DNA of 54,968 nucleotides from Streptomyces palmae (GTDB lineage Bacteria; Actinomycetota; Actinomycetes; Streptomycetales; Streptomycetaceae): contig NZ_SRID01000005.1 of the NCBI RefSeq assembly GCF_004684805.1, positions 1 to 54,968 of the forward strand, read 5' to 3'. The position numbers and the translations under genes are program-made. Below are positions 16,471-25,553 of the stretch, piece after piece (within the stretch, counting starts at the first letter, position 1; the number at the start of each line of letters is the position of its first letter). The notes beneath the pieces are model-generated. The model made no database searches, had not been told where the DNA came from, and was given only the letters and a program-made list of their open reading frames with translations.

Positions 16471-17564
16471 GCGGTGGTCACTCCTTCGGCCATCGTGGCG
16501 GCGGTCACCCGGGCCGCGTGGACCGGCGCGTCCGGTACGTCGGCGGGGCGTCCGGCGGCGAACTCCTTGCGCAGCACGGGCACGACCTCCTCGCCGAGGA
16601 TGTCGAGCTGTTCCAGGACGGTCTTCAGGGGCAGGCCCGCGTGGTCCATCAGGAAGAGCTGGCGCTGGTAGTCCCCGACGGTCTCCCGGAACGACAGGGT
16701 CCGCTCGATCACCTGCTGGGGGGAGCCCACCGTCAGCGGGGTCTGCTCGGTGAATTCCTCCAGGGACGGGCCGTGGCCGTACACGGGCGCGTTGTCGAAG
16801 TAGGGGCGGAACTCCCGTACGGCGTCCTGGGAGTTCTTCCGCATGAACGCCTGTCCGCCGAGGCCCACGATGGCGTCCTCCGGACGGCCGTGGCCGTGGA
16901 AGGCGAACCGGCGCCGGTACAGCTGGACCATGCGCCTGGTGTGGTCGGCCGGCCAGAAGATGTTGTTGTGGAAGAAGCCGTCGCCGTAGAAGGCGGCCTG
17001 CTCCGCGATCTCCGGGGACCTGATGGATCCGTGCCAGACGAACGGTGGGACGCCGTCCAGGGGCCGGGGCGTCGAGGTGAAGGCCTGGAGCGGCGTACGG
17101 AAGGTGCCCTCCCAGTCCACGACGTCCTCGCGCCACAGCCGGCGCAGCAGCGCGTAGTTCTCCTTGGCGAGGTTGATGCCCTGGCGGATGTCCTGCCCGA
17201 ACCACGGGTACACCGGGCCGGTGTTGCCGCGCCCCAGCATGAGGTCGACCCGGCCGTCGGCCAGGTGCTGGAGCATCGCGTAGTCCTCGGCGATCTTCAC
17301 CGGGTCGTTGGTGGTGATCAGCGTGGTGGCGGTGGACAGGATCAACGTCTCGGTGCGGGCCGCGATGTAGCCCAGCATGGTGGTCGGGGACGACGGTACG
17401 AAGGGCGGGTTGTGGTGTTCGCCGGTCGCGAAGACGTCCAGGCCGACCTCCTCGGCCTTGAGGGCGATGGCGACCATCGCCTTGATGCGCTCGTTCTCGC
17501 TCGGAGTACGACCGTTGGTGGGGTCGGGTGTCACGTCCCCGACGGTGAATATGCCGAACTGCAT
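16467..17564 (-). CDS. LLM flavin-dependent oxidoreductase, CE1758 type
   Basis: 365-residue luciferase-like monooxygenase. Start ATG 17564 (MQFGIFTVGDVTPDPTNGR) has AGGAG 10 nt upstream. Family features: FATGEHHNPPFVPSSPTTML (active-site histidines of bacterial-luciferase-like TIM barrels), LILSTATTLITTNDPVKIAE, DLMLGRGNTGPVYPWFGQD, and the C-terminal QTPLTVGSPQQVIERTL. It uses FMNH2 made by the coupled reductase and O2 to oxidise an unknown organic substrate. The cofactor-free haloperoxidase gene lies 91 bp upstream on the same strand, suggesting a three-gene oxidative unit. Confidence 0.93.
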   Translation of the reverse strand: MQFGIFTVGDVTPDPTNGRTPSENERIKAMVAIALKAEEVGLDVFATGEHHNPPFVPSSPTTMLGYIAARTETLILSTATTLITTNDPVKIAEDYAMLQHLADGRVDLMLGRGNTGPVYPWFGQDIRQGINLAKENYALLRRLWREDVVDWEGTFRTPLQAFTSTPRPLDGVPPFVWHGSIRSPEIAEQAAFYGDGFFHNNIFWPADHTRRMVQLYRRRFAFHGHGRPEDAIVGLGGQAFMRKNSQDAVREFRPYFDNAPVYGHGPSLEEFTEQTPLTVGSPQQVIERTLSFRETVGDYQRQLFLMDHAGLPLKTVLEQLDILGEEVVPVLRKEFAAGRPADVPDAPVHAARVTAATMAEGVTTA

Positions 17565-17655
17565 GGGGCTGCTCTCCTGAGCCTGTCTGAATCTCTGCGG
17601 GTCGGGGCCGGTGGGCCGGGATTCCGGCCTCACCGGGCGGCTCGATGGTGTGGCG

Positions 17656-18555
<900 letters not shown>

Positions 18556-18624
18556 CTAGGGCCGGCGCGGCGCCGCCTGTTGTCCCGCGGTGCACCACGT
18601 CTTGCACGGGGGCGCCACGTCCGC

Positions 18625-21396
18625 TCAGCTGCCGGCGGGCGCCTCGGTGCCGGTCTGCGCCAGCACGAGGCGGGCCAGGTGGACCCTTGAGTGGACCGAG
18701 AGCTTGCGGAAGATCGACGCCAGGTGGGTGTTGACCGTGTGCGGGGAGACGACGAGGGCGGCCGCGGCCGACCGGTTGGTGTGGCCTGCGGCGATCAGCC
18801 GCGCGACCTTGCGCTCCGAGGCCGTGAGCGCGTCCCACCCCTGGCCGGGGCGCGGCCCTGGGCCCGTGGCGCGTCGGCCGGAGCGGGGCGTGGCCCGGTC
18901 CAGTTCGGCCCGGAGCCGGTCGGCCTCGAAGCCGGCCCCCGCCTGTGCGTAGGCCTCGTAGGCTCTGGTCAGGGTGGGTATGGCGGCGGCGTCGCCCGCG
19001 GTCAGCAGCGCGCCCCCGAGGTCGGCGTGAGCCGCTGCCAGATGCAGGGGGCGGGGGCCGGTGCCGAGGATGCGGACCGACCGCTCCAGAAGTCCGTGGT
19101 CGGCGGTCACCAGGGCGGCGGTGTGGGCGGCGATCCCCTGTGCGGTCGGTACGCGGGGGTTGCGCGAGGCGTGGTCGGCCGCCTGGGCCGCGAGGTCCTC
19201 GGCCAGGGGCCGGTCCTCGGCGCGCAGGGCGATGCGCACGGCTTCGACGAACCGTGTGCGCAGCAGCCTCCACCGGACGAAGGGGTGGTCCCGCTGGGCG
19301 GATCGGACCCGTTCGGCCGCTGCGGCGGGGTCGCCGTCGGCGTCGGCGACCACGGCCTCCAGGTACTGGTGTGTGGCGTGGTTCCCCGTGTTCGGCCGGT
19401 CGTCCATGGCCGCCCTGACGACGTCCAGGTGTTCCCGCGCGGCGTCGCGGTCGCCGCGCAGCATCGCCAGCAGGCCGCGGTTGACCCGTATGTTGACCAG
19501 GTTGCCCGGCACGCCGATGTCGGCTTCCAGTCGTTCGGCGGTGGCGAGGTCGGCCTCCGCGTCGTCGAGCCGCCCGAGCCCCAGGTTCAGGTTTCCCTGG
19601 GCCCACATCAGCATCGCGGGACGCAGGTGTTCGCCGCCCGCCGCCCGCAGCAGCTCCCGTGCCGAGTCGAAGTCGTCCATGTGGACCCGTGCGACGATCT
19701 CCTCGGGCAGGAAGGCCGTGTCGAAGGCGCTCAGTGCCGTGTGGTGGTCCACGGCGGCAGCACACTCTCCCGCGTTGAGGGCGATCTCGCCGAGGGCGCG
19801 CAGCGCGAGGAAACGGGCCTCCCGGTCGCCGGTCCGCTCCGCCTCGGCGAGCGCCCGCTCCCCCGTCCCGCGAGCGGCCTCGAGGTCGCGCCCGCGGGAC
19901 CGGGCCATCGCCTGCCAGGCCGTCAGCCGGGCGCGTATGGCCGGGTCGGTGGCGACCGCCAGGGCTGCCGTCGAGCGGCGGGCCAGCTCGTGGATGGCGT
20001 CGAGGTGCCACAGCGTGTCGCCGAGTGCGGACTGCAGGCGGGCGGAGACGTCCAGGGGCGGGCGCCGGGCCAGCAGCGCGTCGCCGGTCTCCCGTGCCCG
20101 GGTGTGCCGGCCCGCGCGGGTCAGCGCGCTGATGGCCCGTTCGCCCACGTCGAACACCGCGGGCTCGTGGGGCGGTACGAGTTCCAGGGCGCGCACAGCC
20201 AGGTCGGCGGCGAGATGGGGCATGACGGCGATCACGTCCGTGGCGGCTCGGCCGAGCAGCCCGATCGCCTCCTGGTCGCCGGGTTCGGCGCTCTTGAGCA
20301 GATGGGGGACCGCGTCGGCGGAGGTCCGGCCCGTCGCGACGAGCCGGCTCGCGGCCTCCCGGTGCAGCGCCCGTCGTACCGAGGGAGCGAGGTCGGCGTA
20401 CACCGCCTGGCGGAGCAGGTCGTGGCGGAACAGGAGGCGTTCGCCGTCGTCGTCGAGGAGCCCGGAGGCGATCGCCTCGTCCAGTTCGCCGATGAGGGTG
20501 GCGGGGGGTCGGCCGCACAGGGCGGCGGCGTCGGCGAGCGTGAACGCGCGTCCCAGGACCGAGCCGATCCGCAGGAAGTGGAGGGTGCCGGGGCGGAGTG
20601 CGGCCAGCCTGCTGCGTACGCCGGGGACCAGGCGCTTCAGCGGATCCGGGCCGTCCACGCCCGACGCCGCGATCCCCGTCAGCATCTCGGACGCGAGAAA
20701 CGGGTTGCCGCCCGCCCCGTCGAGGAGAGCCGTGACCTTCTGCGGCACGTCGCCGCCGAGGATGTCGTGTGCCAGTTCGGCCAGGGCCGCCCCGGACAGC
20801 GGCCGCAGCGGGAACGTCCTCGTCCGCGGCCCGTCCCCGTACGAATCCGGGTCCTCCCTGCCCGCGAGCAGCCACAGGACCGGGGAGGTGAGCAGCCGCA
20901 CCGGCAGGACGTTCAGGGCGAACCGGCTCAGCGGATCGGCCCACTGGACGTCGTCGATCGCGATCAGTGTGGGGGTGCCCGCCGAGCGCTCCTCGATCAG
21001 CTGGGCCAGCCGTTCGACGAGCCAGACGCGCTGATCGTGGTGGCCCGCGAGGTGCGCGAAGTCCGCGGTGGACAGCAGCGGCGGGGCTCCGTGCAGGATG
21101 CCCGAGGCCAGCGAGGCCAGCGGGGCCACCTCGTGCAGTTCTTCGGCGCGTCCCTGGCTGACGACGAAGCCGTGGGCCCGTGCGATCGAGACGGTCTCCT
21201 CCAGCAGGACGGTCTTCCCGATCCCCGGCTCGCCGAGCAGCAGCGCCATGGCGCCGCCTTCGCCCTGGTGCACCGTCTCGACCAGGGAGCGCAGTCGTGC
21301 GAGTTCGGCTTCGCGGCCCCGCAGCCCAGGCCGGCTCAGCCCGGCGTCCGGGGGCTGCTGCGCCAGGTCGCCGCCTGAACCGGTCCCCGGGTTCAT
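18625..21396 (-). CDS. LAL-type LuxR regulator coupled to sugar ABC operon
   Basis: 923-residue LAL regulator. Start ATG 21396 (MNPGTGSGGDLAQQPPD) overlaps the stop of the upstream permease gene (ATGA). Walker A is intact (LLLGEPGIGKTVLLEE), Walker B is TLIAIDDVQWADP, and the DNA-binding tail is ALTASERKVARLIAAGHTNR, SAAAALVVSPHTVNTHLASI. MalT, the archetype, senses maltotriose, and placing this gene as the last cistron of a carbohydrate ABC operon suggests it senses the imported sugar and controls its use. Regulators of such operons in Streptomyces are more often LacI-type, so the arrangement is less usual. Confidence 0.92.
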   Translation of the reverse strand: MNPGTGSGGDLAQQPPDAGLSRPGLRGREAELARLRSLVETVHQGEGGAMALLLGEPGIGKTVLLEETVSIARAHGFVVSQGRAEELHEVAPLASLASGILHGAPPLLSTADFAHLAGHHDQRVWLVERLAQLIEERSAGTPTLIAIDDVQWADPLSRFALNVLPVRLLTSPVLWLLAGREDPDSYGDGPRTRTFPLRPLSGAALAELAHDILGGDVPQKVTALLDGAGGNPFLASEMLTGIAASGVDGPDPLKRLVPGVRSRLAALRPGTLHFLRIGSVLGRAFTLADAAALCGRPPATLIGELDEAIASGLLDDDGERLLFRHDLLRQAVYADLAPSVRRALHREAASRLVATGRTSADAVPHLLKSAEPGDQEAIGLLGRAATDVIAVMPHLAADLAVRALELVPPHEPAVFDVGERAISALTRAGRHTRARETGDALLARRPPLDVSARLQSALGDTLWHLDAIHELARRSTAALAVATDPAIRARLTAWQAMARSRGRDLEAARGTGERALAEAERTGDREARFLALRALGEIALNAGECAAAVDHHTALSAFDTAFLPEEIVARVHMDDFDSARELLRAAGGEHLRPAMLMWAQGNLNLGLGRLDDAEADLATAERLEADIGVPGNLVNIRVNRGLLAMLRGDRDAAREHLDVVRAAMDDRPNTGNHATHQYLEAVVADADGDPAAAAERVRSAQRDHPFVRWRLLRTRFVEAVRIALRAEDRPLAEDLAAQAADHASRNPRVPTAQGIAAHTAALVTADHGLLERSVRILGTGPRPLHLAAAHADLGGALLTAGDAAAIPTLTRAYEAYAQAGAGFEADRLRAELDRATPRSGRRATGPGPRPGQGWDALTASERKVARLIAAGHTNRSAAAALVVSPHTVNTHLASIFRKLSVHSRVHLARLVLAQTGTEAPAGS

Positions 21397-22280
21397 CCCT
21401 TGACCGATCCGGCGAGCAGGCCCCGTGCGAGGTGCCGCTGGAGGGAGAGGAAGACGAGGATCGGGACGAGCGCCGACACGAACGCTCCTGCCGTGAGCCG
21501 CTGCCACTCGTCGCCGCGTGTCCCGGCCAGTTCCGCCAGTCTGACCGTCATCGGCGCGGTGTCGGCCGTTCCGCCCGACAGGGTCAGTGCCACCAGCAGG
21601 TCGTTCCACACCCAGACGAACTGGATGATCGCGAACGTGACCAGGGCCGGGCGGGCCAGCGGCAGCACGATCCGGAGCAGAAGCGTCCGGTGCGAGGCGC
21701 CGTCGACCCGGGCGGCTTCGATGAGGTCCCGGGGCAGTCCGGCCAGGAAGTTGTGCAGGAGGAACACCGCGAAGGGCAGCGCGAAGACCGTGTGGGCGAA
21801 CCAGACGTGGCCGAAGCGTGCCGGTCCGGTGGGGTTCCAGGCCGGCAGGAACAGCCATCCCTGGGAGAAGAGCTTCAGCAGCGGCGCGAGTGCCATCTGG
21901 AGCGGCACGACCTGGAGCGCGAAGATGCCGACGACGAGCGCGTCGCGCCCTCTGAAGTCGATCCACGCCAGGGCGTACGCCGCGAAGAACGCCAGGACGA
22001 GGGGGAACAGCACCGAGGGCACGGTGATGACCACCGAGTTGACGAAGTACTCGGCGAGTCGCCCCGACCCGTTCCCGCCGCCGGACACCACCTCGCCGTA
22101 GTTGTCGAGCGTCAGGTGCGGCGAGCCCAGCATGGTCCACCAGCCCGTCGTCTTGATCTCCTGCTCGGGGCGGAAGGAGGACAGGAGCAGACCCAGGGTC
22201 GGCGTCGTCCACAGGACCGCGATCACCACGGCGGTCAACGAGAAGGCGCGGGAGGTCAGGCGCTCCCGCACACCGCTCAC
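21393..22280 (-). CDS. Carbohydrate ABC permease, MalG type
   Basis: 295-residue inner-membrane permease with six predicted transmembrane segments. The EAA loop LIEAARVDGASHRTLLLRIV, LPLARPAL contacts the ATPase. The start is GTG 22280 overlapping the upstream permease stop (GTGA). It pairs with the MalF-type permease just upstream and the lipoprotein at 24570. No ATPase gene is in the operon, as is normal for Streptomyces sugar importers that share MsiK. Similar to alpha-glucoside (AglG-like) permeases, but the substrate cannot be fixed from sequence. Confidence 0.93.
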   Translation of the reverse strand: MSGVRERLTSRAFSLTAVVIAVLWTTPTLGLLLSSFRPEQEIKTTGWWTMLGSPHLTLDNYGEVVSGGGNGSGRLAEYFVNSVVITVPSVLFPLVLAFFAAYALAWIDFRGRDALVVGIFALQVVPLQMALAPLLKLFSQGWLFLPAWNPTGPARFGHVWFAHTVFALPFAVFLLHNFLAGLPRDLIEAARVDGASHRTLLLRIVLPLARPALVTFAIIQFVWVWNDLLVALTLSGGTADTAPMTVRLAELAGTRGDEWQRLTAGAFVSALVPILVFLSLQRHLARGLLAGSVKG

Positions 22281-23239
22281 GCCGCCCTCCGCCGCGCCCG
22301 GACCTGGCAGGCGACGACGGGGGTGACGAGGACGAACAGGAGCACGGCCAAAGCCGCGCCGCGTCCCGTCTCGCCGTAACGGAATGCCTGGTCGTACATC
22401 TCCTGGGCGATGACACCGGTCTCGAACCGGCCGGCGGTCATGGTCCTGACGATGTCGAACGCCTTGAGGGTGCCGATCGCCTCGGCGAGGACCACGACGA
22501 GCAGTGTGGGCCTGATCGACGGGATCGTGATCCGCCAGAAGACCTGTCGCGGGGACGCGCCGTCCAGCAGGGCGGCCTCGACCAGCTCATCGGGAACGGC
22601 CCTGATCGCGCCCGCCAGCAGGACGGCCGCGAAGCCCGCCTGTGCCCACACCATCGCCACGATGAGGAACAGGACGTTCCAGGGGGAGTCCACGAGCCAC
22701 TGCCTCGGTTCGCCGCCGAAAGCGAGGACGAGCTGGTTCAGCAGCCCGATCTGCTCCGCCTCCGCGGGGCGGTAGGCGTAGACGAACCTCCAGACGAGCC
22801 CCGCGCCGACGAACGAGATCGCCATCGGCAGCAGGACGAGGGACAGGGCGAGCGCCCGGAACCGCGACCGCACGACAGCCGCCGCGTACAGCAGACCGAC
22901 CGCGGTCACCAGCAGGGGCACCAGCACCACCCAGATCAGGGTGTTGCGCAGCGCGATCAGTGCCTCGGGGTCGGTGAACATCCACCTGTAGTTGTCGAGC
23001 CCGGCCCAGCTGCCTCCCCCGTCGGTGAACGACAGCGCCAGGGTGTGCAGACCGGGCAGCAGGAGACCGACCGTGAGCAGCAGCAGAGCGGGGGCGATCA
23101 GCAGGAAGGCCGCGCCCCGCCTCCGCGCCGGTCCCCGGTGCAGCGCCAGCAGGACCAGGCCGACCACGGCCGCGAAGACGGCGAGGGCCTGGAGGAGGTA
23201 CGCCAGCTTGAACTGCTGGGCGACGACATCGAACGGCAT
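22277..23239 (-). CDS. Carbohydrate ABC permease, MalF type
   Basis: 320-residue permease. Start ATG 23239 (MPFDVVAQQFKLAYLLQAL) overlaps the stop of the substrate-binding lipoprotein gene (ATGA). About eight hydrophobic segments, with two extra near the N-terminus compared with the MalG partner; EAA loop LVEAALLDGASPRQVFWRIT. GLDNYRWMFTDPEALIALRN is the typical periplasmic entry loop of MalF-like proteins. Works with the MalG-type permease and the lipoprotein. Confidence 0.93.
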   Translation of the reverse strand: MPFDVVAQQFKLAYLLQALAVFAAVVGLVLLALHRGPARRRGAAFLLIAPALLLLTVGLLLPGLHTLALSFTDGGGSWAGLDNYRWMFTDPEALIALRNTLIWVVLVPLLVTAVGLLYAAAVVRSRFRALALSLVLLPMAISFVGAGLVWRFVYAYRPAEAEQIGLLNQLVLAFGGEPRQWLVDSPWNVLFLIVAMVWAQAGFAAVLLAGAIRAVPDELVEAALLDGASPRQVFWRITIPSIRPTLLVVVLAEAIGTLKAFDIVRTMTAGRFETGVIAQEMYDQAFRYGETGRGAALAVLLFVLVTPVVACQVRARRRAA

Positions 23240-24570
23240 CAGCGGCCCGGCCAGGACCGTTCGATGGAGTCGGCGACCTGCTGGGTGCTCTTGCCGCCGA
23301 TCCAGTCGACGGCGCCCTTCCAGAACGACCCCGCGCCGACCGACGCGGGCATCAGGTCCGAACCGTCGAACCTGAACCGCGTCCTCGGGTCCTGGAGCAA
23401 CTGGATCGCGAGCCTGTCGACCGGGGTGTCGGCGTTCGCCGGATCCACGCCCCTGTTCGCCGAGACGAACGGGCCCTTCTTCATGCGCGCGTTGGCGAAG
23501 TCCGCGCTCGCCAGGTACTCCTGGAAGGCCCGCACCTCGGGCCGGTCGGCGAAGGCCGCGGCGAACACCCCGCCGCCCAGTACGGGCCGGGTGGCCCTGT
23601 CCGGCCCCGGCAGGACGAAGACGAAGACGTCCTTGTCCGGTCCGATCCCGGTGCCCTGCGGCCACTGCTCGGCGTAGAACGAGGCCTGGTGGTGCATCGC
23701 GCAGTCACCGGAGAGGATCGGTGTGCCGGCTTCCTGGTAGGCGATCGAGGCCATCGACCGGGCCGGACCGAAACCGCCGTTGGCGTAGCGGTCGGTCCTG
23801 AGGACGGATCCCACGGTGTCCATGGCCTGGATCACTCTCGGATCGTTGAACGGGATCCGGTGGGCGACCCACTGGTCGTAGACGGCCGTCCCCTGCTGGC
23901 GCAGCAGGACGTCCTCGATCCAGTCGGTCACGGGCCAGCCGGTCGCCTCACCGGACTCGACGCCCGCACACCACGGTTTGACGCCCGATGCCGCGACCTT
24001 CTCCGTCACGTCCATCAGCTCGGACCACGTGCGGGGGACGCGCAGTCCCCTGTCCCGGAAGAACCTCGGGGAGTACCAGACGAACGACTTCACGTTCGCG
24101 ACCAGCGGAGTGCCGTAGAGGGTGCCGTGCACGGTCGCGTAGCTGTTCCACTCCGGCGACCAGCCCCGCTTCGCCAGGGACGCGACCTCGGCACTCAGGG
24201 GCTTGAGCTCTCCCGCGCGCGCGAAGCGTGCCAAGAGCCCCGGCTGGGGGAAGAACGCCACGTCGGGCGCGCTGCCGCCCTCGACGCGGAGCTGGATCCG
24301 GGTCTCGAACTCTCCGTCCCCCTCGTACTGGACGTCGATTCCCGTGCAGTCCGCGAAGTCCGCCCAGGTCTCTTCGAACAGATCGGCTTCCCGGTCCCGG
24401 TTCGACGCGTAGACGCTGACCTGGGTGCCGGGGTGCCTGCCGTACCTGGCGTACGGTGCGCAGTCCTCGGCGGTGCGGGACCGCGAGCCGCTGTCGTGCG
24501 GGATACCGCAGGCGGTGGCCGTGCAGACGAGGATGGTGACGGCGAGCGCGAGCCTCGCGCCGAACCTCAT
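23239..24570 (-). CDS. Sugar ABC transporter substrate-binding lipoprotein
   Basis: 443-residue extracellular solute-binding protein (family 1). The signal peptide MRFGARLALAVTILVCTATA is followed by the lipidated Cys21 of a weak lipobox (ATAC). The ribosome site GGAGGAAG precedes ATG 24570. Internal features include VEGGSAPDVAFFPQPGLLAR, ATVHGTLYGTPLVANVKSFV and WYSPRFFRDRGLRVPRTWSE, LMDV, typical of AglE/oligosaccharide binders. First gene of a coupled four-gene operon (binding protein, two permeases, LAL regulator). A 34-bp palindrome lies 63 bp upstream of the start. Confidence 0.93.
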   Translation of the reverse strand: MRFGARLALAVTILVCTATACGIPHDSGSRSRTAEDCAPYARYGRHPGTQVSVYASNRDREADLFEETWADFADCTGIDVQYEGDGEFETRIQLRVEGGSAPDVAFFPQPGLLARFARAGELKPLSAEVASLAKRGWSPEWNSYATVHGTLYGTPLVANVKSFVWYSPRFFRDRGLRVPRTWSELMDVTEKVAASGVKPWCAGVESGEATGWPVTDWIEDVLLRQQGTAVYDQWVAHRIPFNDPRVIQAMDTVGSVLRTDRYANGGFGPARSMASIAYQEAGTPILSGDCAMHHQASFYAEQWPQGTGIGPDKDVFVFVLPGPDRATRPVLGGGVFAAAFADRPEVRAFQEYLASADFANARMKKGPFVSANRGVDPANADTPVDRLAIQLLQDPRTRFRFDGSDLMPASVGAGSFWKGAVDWIGGKSTQQVADSIERSWPGR

Positions 24571-24632
24571 GGGTGTGCTTCCTCCGATCGCCAGCCGAAG
24601 GTTCTCGGAGGCGGTCCGAAGCTATCAGCGCT

Positions 24633-24666
24633 CCCTCATAATCGACCAATCGTTCGATTCTGAGGG
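24633..24666. promoter_or_regulatory. 34-bp palindrome upstream of sugar ABC operon
   Basis: Inverted repeat with arms CCCTCATAATCGACC and GTTCGATTCTGAGGG around a short centre; 14 of 17 pairs match. It is AT-richer than its surroundings and lacks a T-tract, so an operator is more likely than a terminator. It sits 63-96 bp upstream of the lipoprotein start codon, where a promoter would be expected. The flanking 24571-24798 holds no gene. Confidence 0.5.
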
Positions 24667-24798
24667 CGGGTCGGCGCGCGGCGGCCGTGCCGCTCCCCGC
24701 ACGCACCGGAGGGGCGAGAGCCGGGGAAGCGCGTCGCCGCAGCTCACCCATGATCTCACCCCCTCCGGCGGTGTCCCCCGTGCGGGGTCCCCAGGCGT

Positions 24799-25539
24799 TC
24801 AGAGCGTGCGGCGCACACCCGCCTGGCGTTCCAGATTGCGCAGCTGGACGGTCAGACCGCCTTCCATGGCGGTGTACGCGGGACCGCTGCGGCCGATGGG
24901 CAGGACCTCCTCGCTGCGCATGTCCTCCAGCATCAGGGCGAATGCCGCGTACATCGCGACCAGTGCCACCAGGATGCCAAGGGCCCCGGAGGTGCGCGTC
25001 AGCCATTCGGCGCCGGTGAGCCCCGACAGGCCGGTGGCCGCCCAGCGGGGCAGGGAGACCACCAGCACCCACCACAGCGCGCGCTTGGGCCGGGTCACGG
25101 TGGTCATCAGCGCCCCGAAGCACAGGAACGCCAGGTTGAACACGCCCAGCACCCGCAGGCCTTCGGCCGCGCCGCTGAACATCACGAGCGCGTAGGCCAG
25201 CCAGCTGCCGGCGAACACGCCCATGAGCGTCGCCGCGATCACATCGCGGGCGCCGAAGGCCAGAACGCTCACCAGGAGTTGCAGGACGAAGGCGGGCAGC
25301 ACGCACAGGGCGACGGCTCCGCGGGCCTCGGCCTCGAAGATCCCGAGCTGCATGCACCCCGTCATCACGGAGGCGATCGCCACCGTGAAGAAACCCAGCG
25401 GCATGGGCGAGGCGATGGGACGCAGAGTGATCCGGGTCATGGACCGCAGATCCGGTTCGAAACGGCGTTCCGGGGCAGCGTCCGGCCGGTCGGCCGGTGC
25501 TGCGTCGCCGCCGCCGGTGGCGGAGGAGGCTTTACTCAC
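24799..25539 (-). CDS. GPR1/FUN34/YaaH (SatP)-like membrane transporter
   Basis: 246-residue integral membrane protein with six predicted transmembrane segments. Start GTG 25539 (VSKASSATGGGDAAPADRPD) has GAGAGAG upstream and follows the amidohydrolase stop by 14 nt. The segments MPLGFFTVAIASVMTGCMQL, GARDVIAATLMGVFAGSWLA and FNLAFLCFGALMTTVTR resemble the acetate/succinate transporter family (YaaH), with PLG in the first helix. The short N-terminal 35 residues are charged and cytoplasmic. Probably moves a small carboxylate produced by the esterase/amidohydrolase encoded upstream in the same operon; that link is inferred. Confidence 0.72.
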   Translation of the reverse strand: MSKASSATGGGDAAPADRPDAAPERRFEPDLRSMTRITLRPIASPMPLGFFTVAIASVMTGCMQLGIFEAEARGAVALCVLPAFVLQLLVSVLAFGARDVIAATLMGVFAGSWLAYALVMFSGAAEGLRVLGVFNLAFLCFGALMTTVTRPKRALWWVLVVSLPRWAATGLSGLTGAEWLTRTSGALGILVALVAMYAAFALMLEDMRSEEVLPIGRSGPAYTAMEGGLTVQLRNLERQAGVRRTL

Positions 25540-25553
25540 GTGCGCTCTCTCTT

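Noticed and set aside
18691..21378. 895-codon plus-strand open frame opposite the second LAL gene
   Set aside because: Antisense shadow of a LuxR-type regulator with intact motifs.
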